From contig SBBV01000276.1 of assembly GCA_005240015.1 (NCBI GenBank), positions 1 through 7,547 on the forward strand: DNA of 7,547 nucleotides, written 5' to 3'. The position numbers and the translations under genes were made by a program. Numbering within the stretch: position 1 is the stretch's first letter; each line of letters starts with the position of its first letter. Source of the DNA: Candidatus Odyssella thessalonicensis (GTDB lineage Bacteria; Pseudomonadota; Alphaproteobacteria; Bin65). The notes below the pieces were generated by a model. The model saw only the letters and a program-made list of their open reading frames with translations, was not told the origin of the DNA and did no database searches. Positions 7,018 through 7,547 of the stretch are shown piece after piece.

Positions 7018-7547
7018 ATGAGCCAGCCGCCCATCAACGGCAGATCGACGACGCGCGCGGTGCCGGCGGTCGAGGCGCGCAGCATGACGCGCGTGCTGCC
7101 CGGCACCGTGCCGGTGACGCTCGTGCGCGAGATCGACCTCGCCATCATGCCGGGCGAGTTCGTCGCGATCACCGGCCCCTCGGGCTCGGGCAAATCCTCG
7201 CTGCTCTATCTGGTCGGCCTGCTCGACCGGCCGAGCGAGGGCGCCGTCTTCATCCACGGCCAGGACACGAGCGGGCTTTCGGGCGACGAGCTGGCGGCGC
7301 TCAGGCTCGCGCGCGTCGGCTTCGTGTTCCAGTTCCATTTCCTGCTGCCCGAGTTCACGGCGCTCGACAACGTGCTGGTGCCGATGCGCCGGCTCGAGCG
7401 CTGGAGCGAAACTGAGGCGCGCGAGCGCGCCGAACGCCTGCTCGCCGACGTCGGTCTCGCCGACCAGATGAGAAAACGCCCCGACCAGATGTCGGGCGGC
7501 CAACGCCAGCGCGTCGCGATCGCGCGCTCGATGGCCAACGACCCCGA
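7018..7547 (+). CDS. ABC exporter ATP-binding protein, MacB/LolD type (3' end outside window)
   Basis: Nucleotide-binding subunit that powers the neighbouring permease by ATP hydrolysis on the cytoplasmic face. 176 residues are present and the frame is open at the right edge. Seen: Walker A GPSGSGKS (53-60), the Q-loop glutamine in VFQFHFLLPEFTALDNV (103-119; F-H-LLP and T-x-x-N are typical of the MacB/LolD group), and the ABC signature MSGGQRQRVAIARSM (158-172), with M where L is usual. The Walker B Asp/Glu and the H-loop must lie beyond the window. The first 30 residues are rather long for the family. ATG 7018 has a purine-rich GGGGG upstream; an internal ATG at 7084 (M23) is an alternative. 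It lies 40 bases after the DUF4383-type gene, in one orientation with the adaptor and permease, so all four probably form one operon. Confidence 0.93.
   Translation, partial: MSQPPINGRSTTRAVPAVEARSMTRVLPGTVPVTLVREIDLAIMPGEFVAITGPSGSGKSSLLYLVGLLDRPSEGAVFIHGQDTSGLSGDELAALRLARVGFVFQFHFLLPEFTALDNVLVPMRRLERWSETEARERAERLLADVGLADQMRKRPDQMSGGQRQRVAIARSMANDP

Noticed and set aside
6548..7021. Frame starting at the permease ATGA and ending at the ATPase ATGA, which looks like a coupled gene
   Set aside because: The product is arginine-rich and motif-free, and it is the out-of-frame shadow of the hydrophobic DUF4383-type gene, which has its own strong ribosome site. The ATGA at both ends is suggestive but is treated as a possible relic instead.
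4959..7193. 744-codon open frame on the minus strand opposite the exporter genes
   Set aside because: Composition is dominated by R, D, H, A and E, as expected from the complement of G+C-rich coding DNA, and it lies antisense to three clearly recognisable genes.

Overview
The window is G+C-rich (roughly two thirds) and densely coded. Codon use, TTG/GTG starts and the gene families suggest an alphaproteobacterium, perhaps Rhodospirillales-like. That placement is an inference from gene content; there is no rRNA or marker gene here.

Left part, minus strand (positions 4130 down to 283): five genes share one orientation. In transcription order they are an unidentified 145-residue protein, a small DUF2892-type membrane protein, a DhnA-type class I fructose-bisphosphate aldolase, thiamine-phosphate synthase (thiE) and S-(hydroxymethyl)glutathione dehydrogenase (frmA). 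The aldolase and thiE lie close enough (37 bp) to share a transcript. The spaces before the DUF2892 gene and before frmA carry stem-loops and short-period inverted repeats, so these are probably several units rather than one operon.

Extreme left (1-367): frmA is broken by an inverted duplication. The minus-strand gene stops making sense after residue W281. The next part of the same enzyme (residues 254-347) is on the plus strand from position 2. Two perfect 85-bp arms (1-85 and 283-367) flank a 197-bp spacer. A fold-back assembly or amplification chimera at a contig edge explains this best, although a real rearrangement cannot be excluded from sequence alone.

Right part, plus strand (4231 to the right edge): a tripartite ABC export operon. 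It runs membrane-fusion/HlyD-type adaptor, FtsX/MacB-type permease (4-base overlap with the adaptor), a four-helix DUF4383-type membrane protein, then a MacB/LolD-type ATPase that runs off the window. ATPase, permease and adaptor would form an inner-membrane exporter reaching into the periplasm. Substrate and outer-membrane partner are not shown. The DUF4383 gene sits between permease and ATPase, where these are often adjacent, and imperfectly similar sequences flank it.

The most notable non-coding features are two intergenic inverted-repeat elements with arms built of 10-bp (GCACGGACNN) and 9-bp (CACGGAGNA) units, plus a good minus-strand sigma70-like promoter in the gap between the divergent halves. 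I see no CRISPR, tRNA, phage, transposase or defence genes, and no convincing wholly new system.
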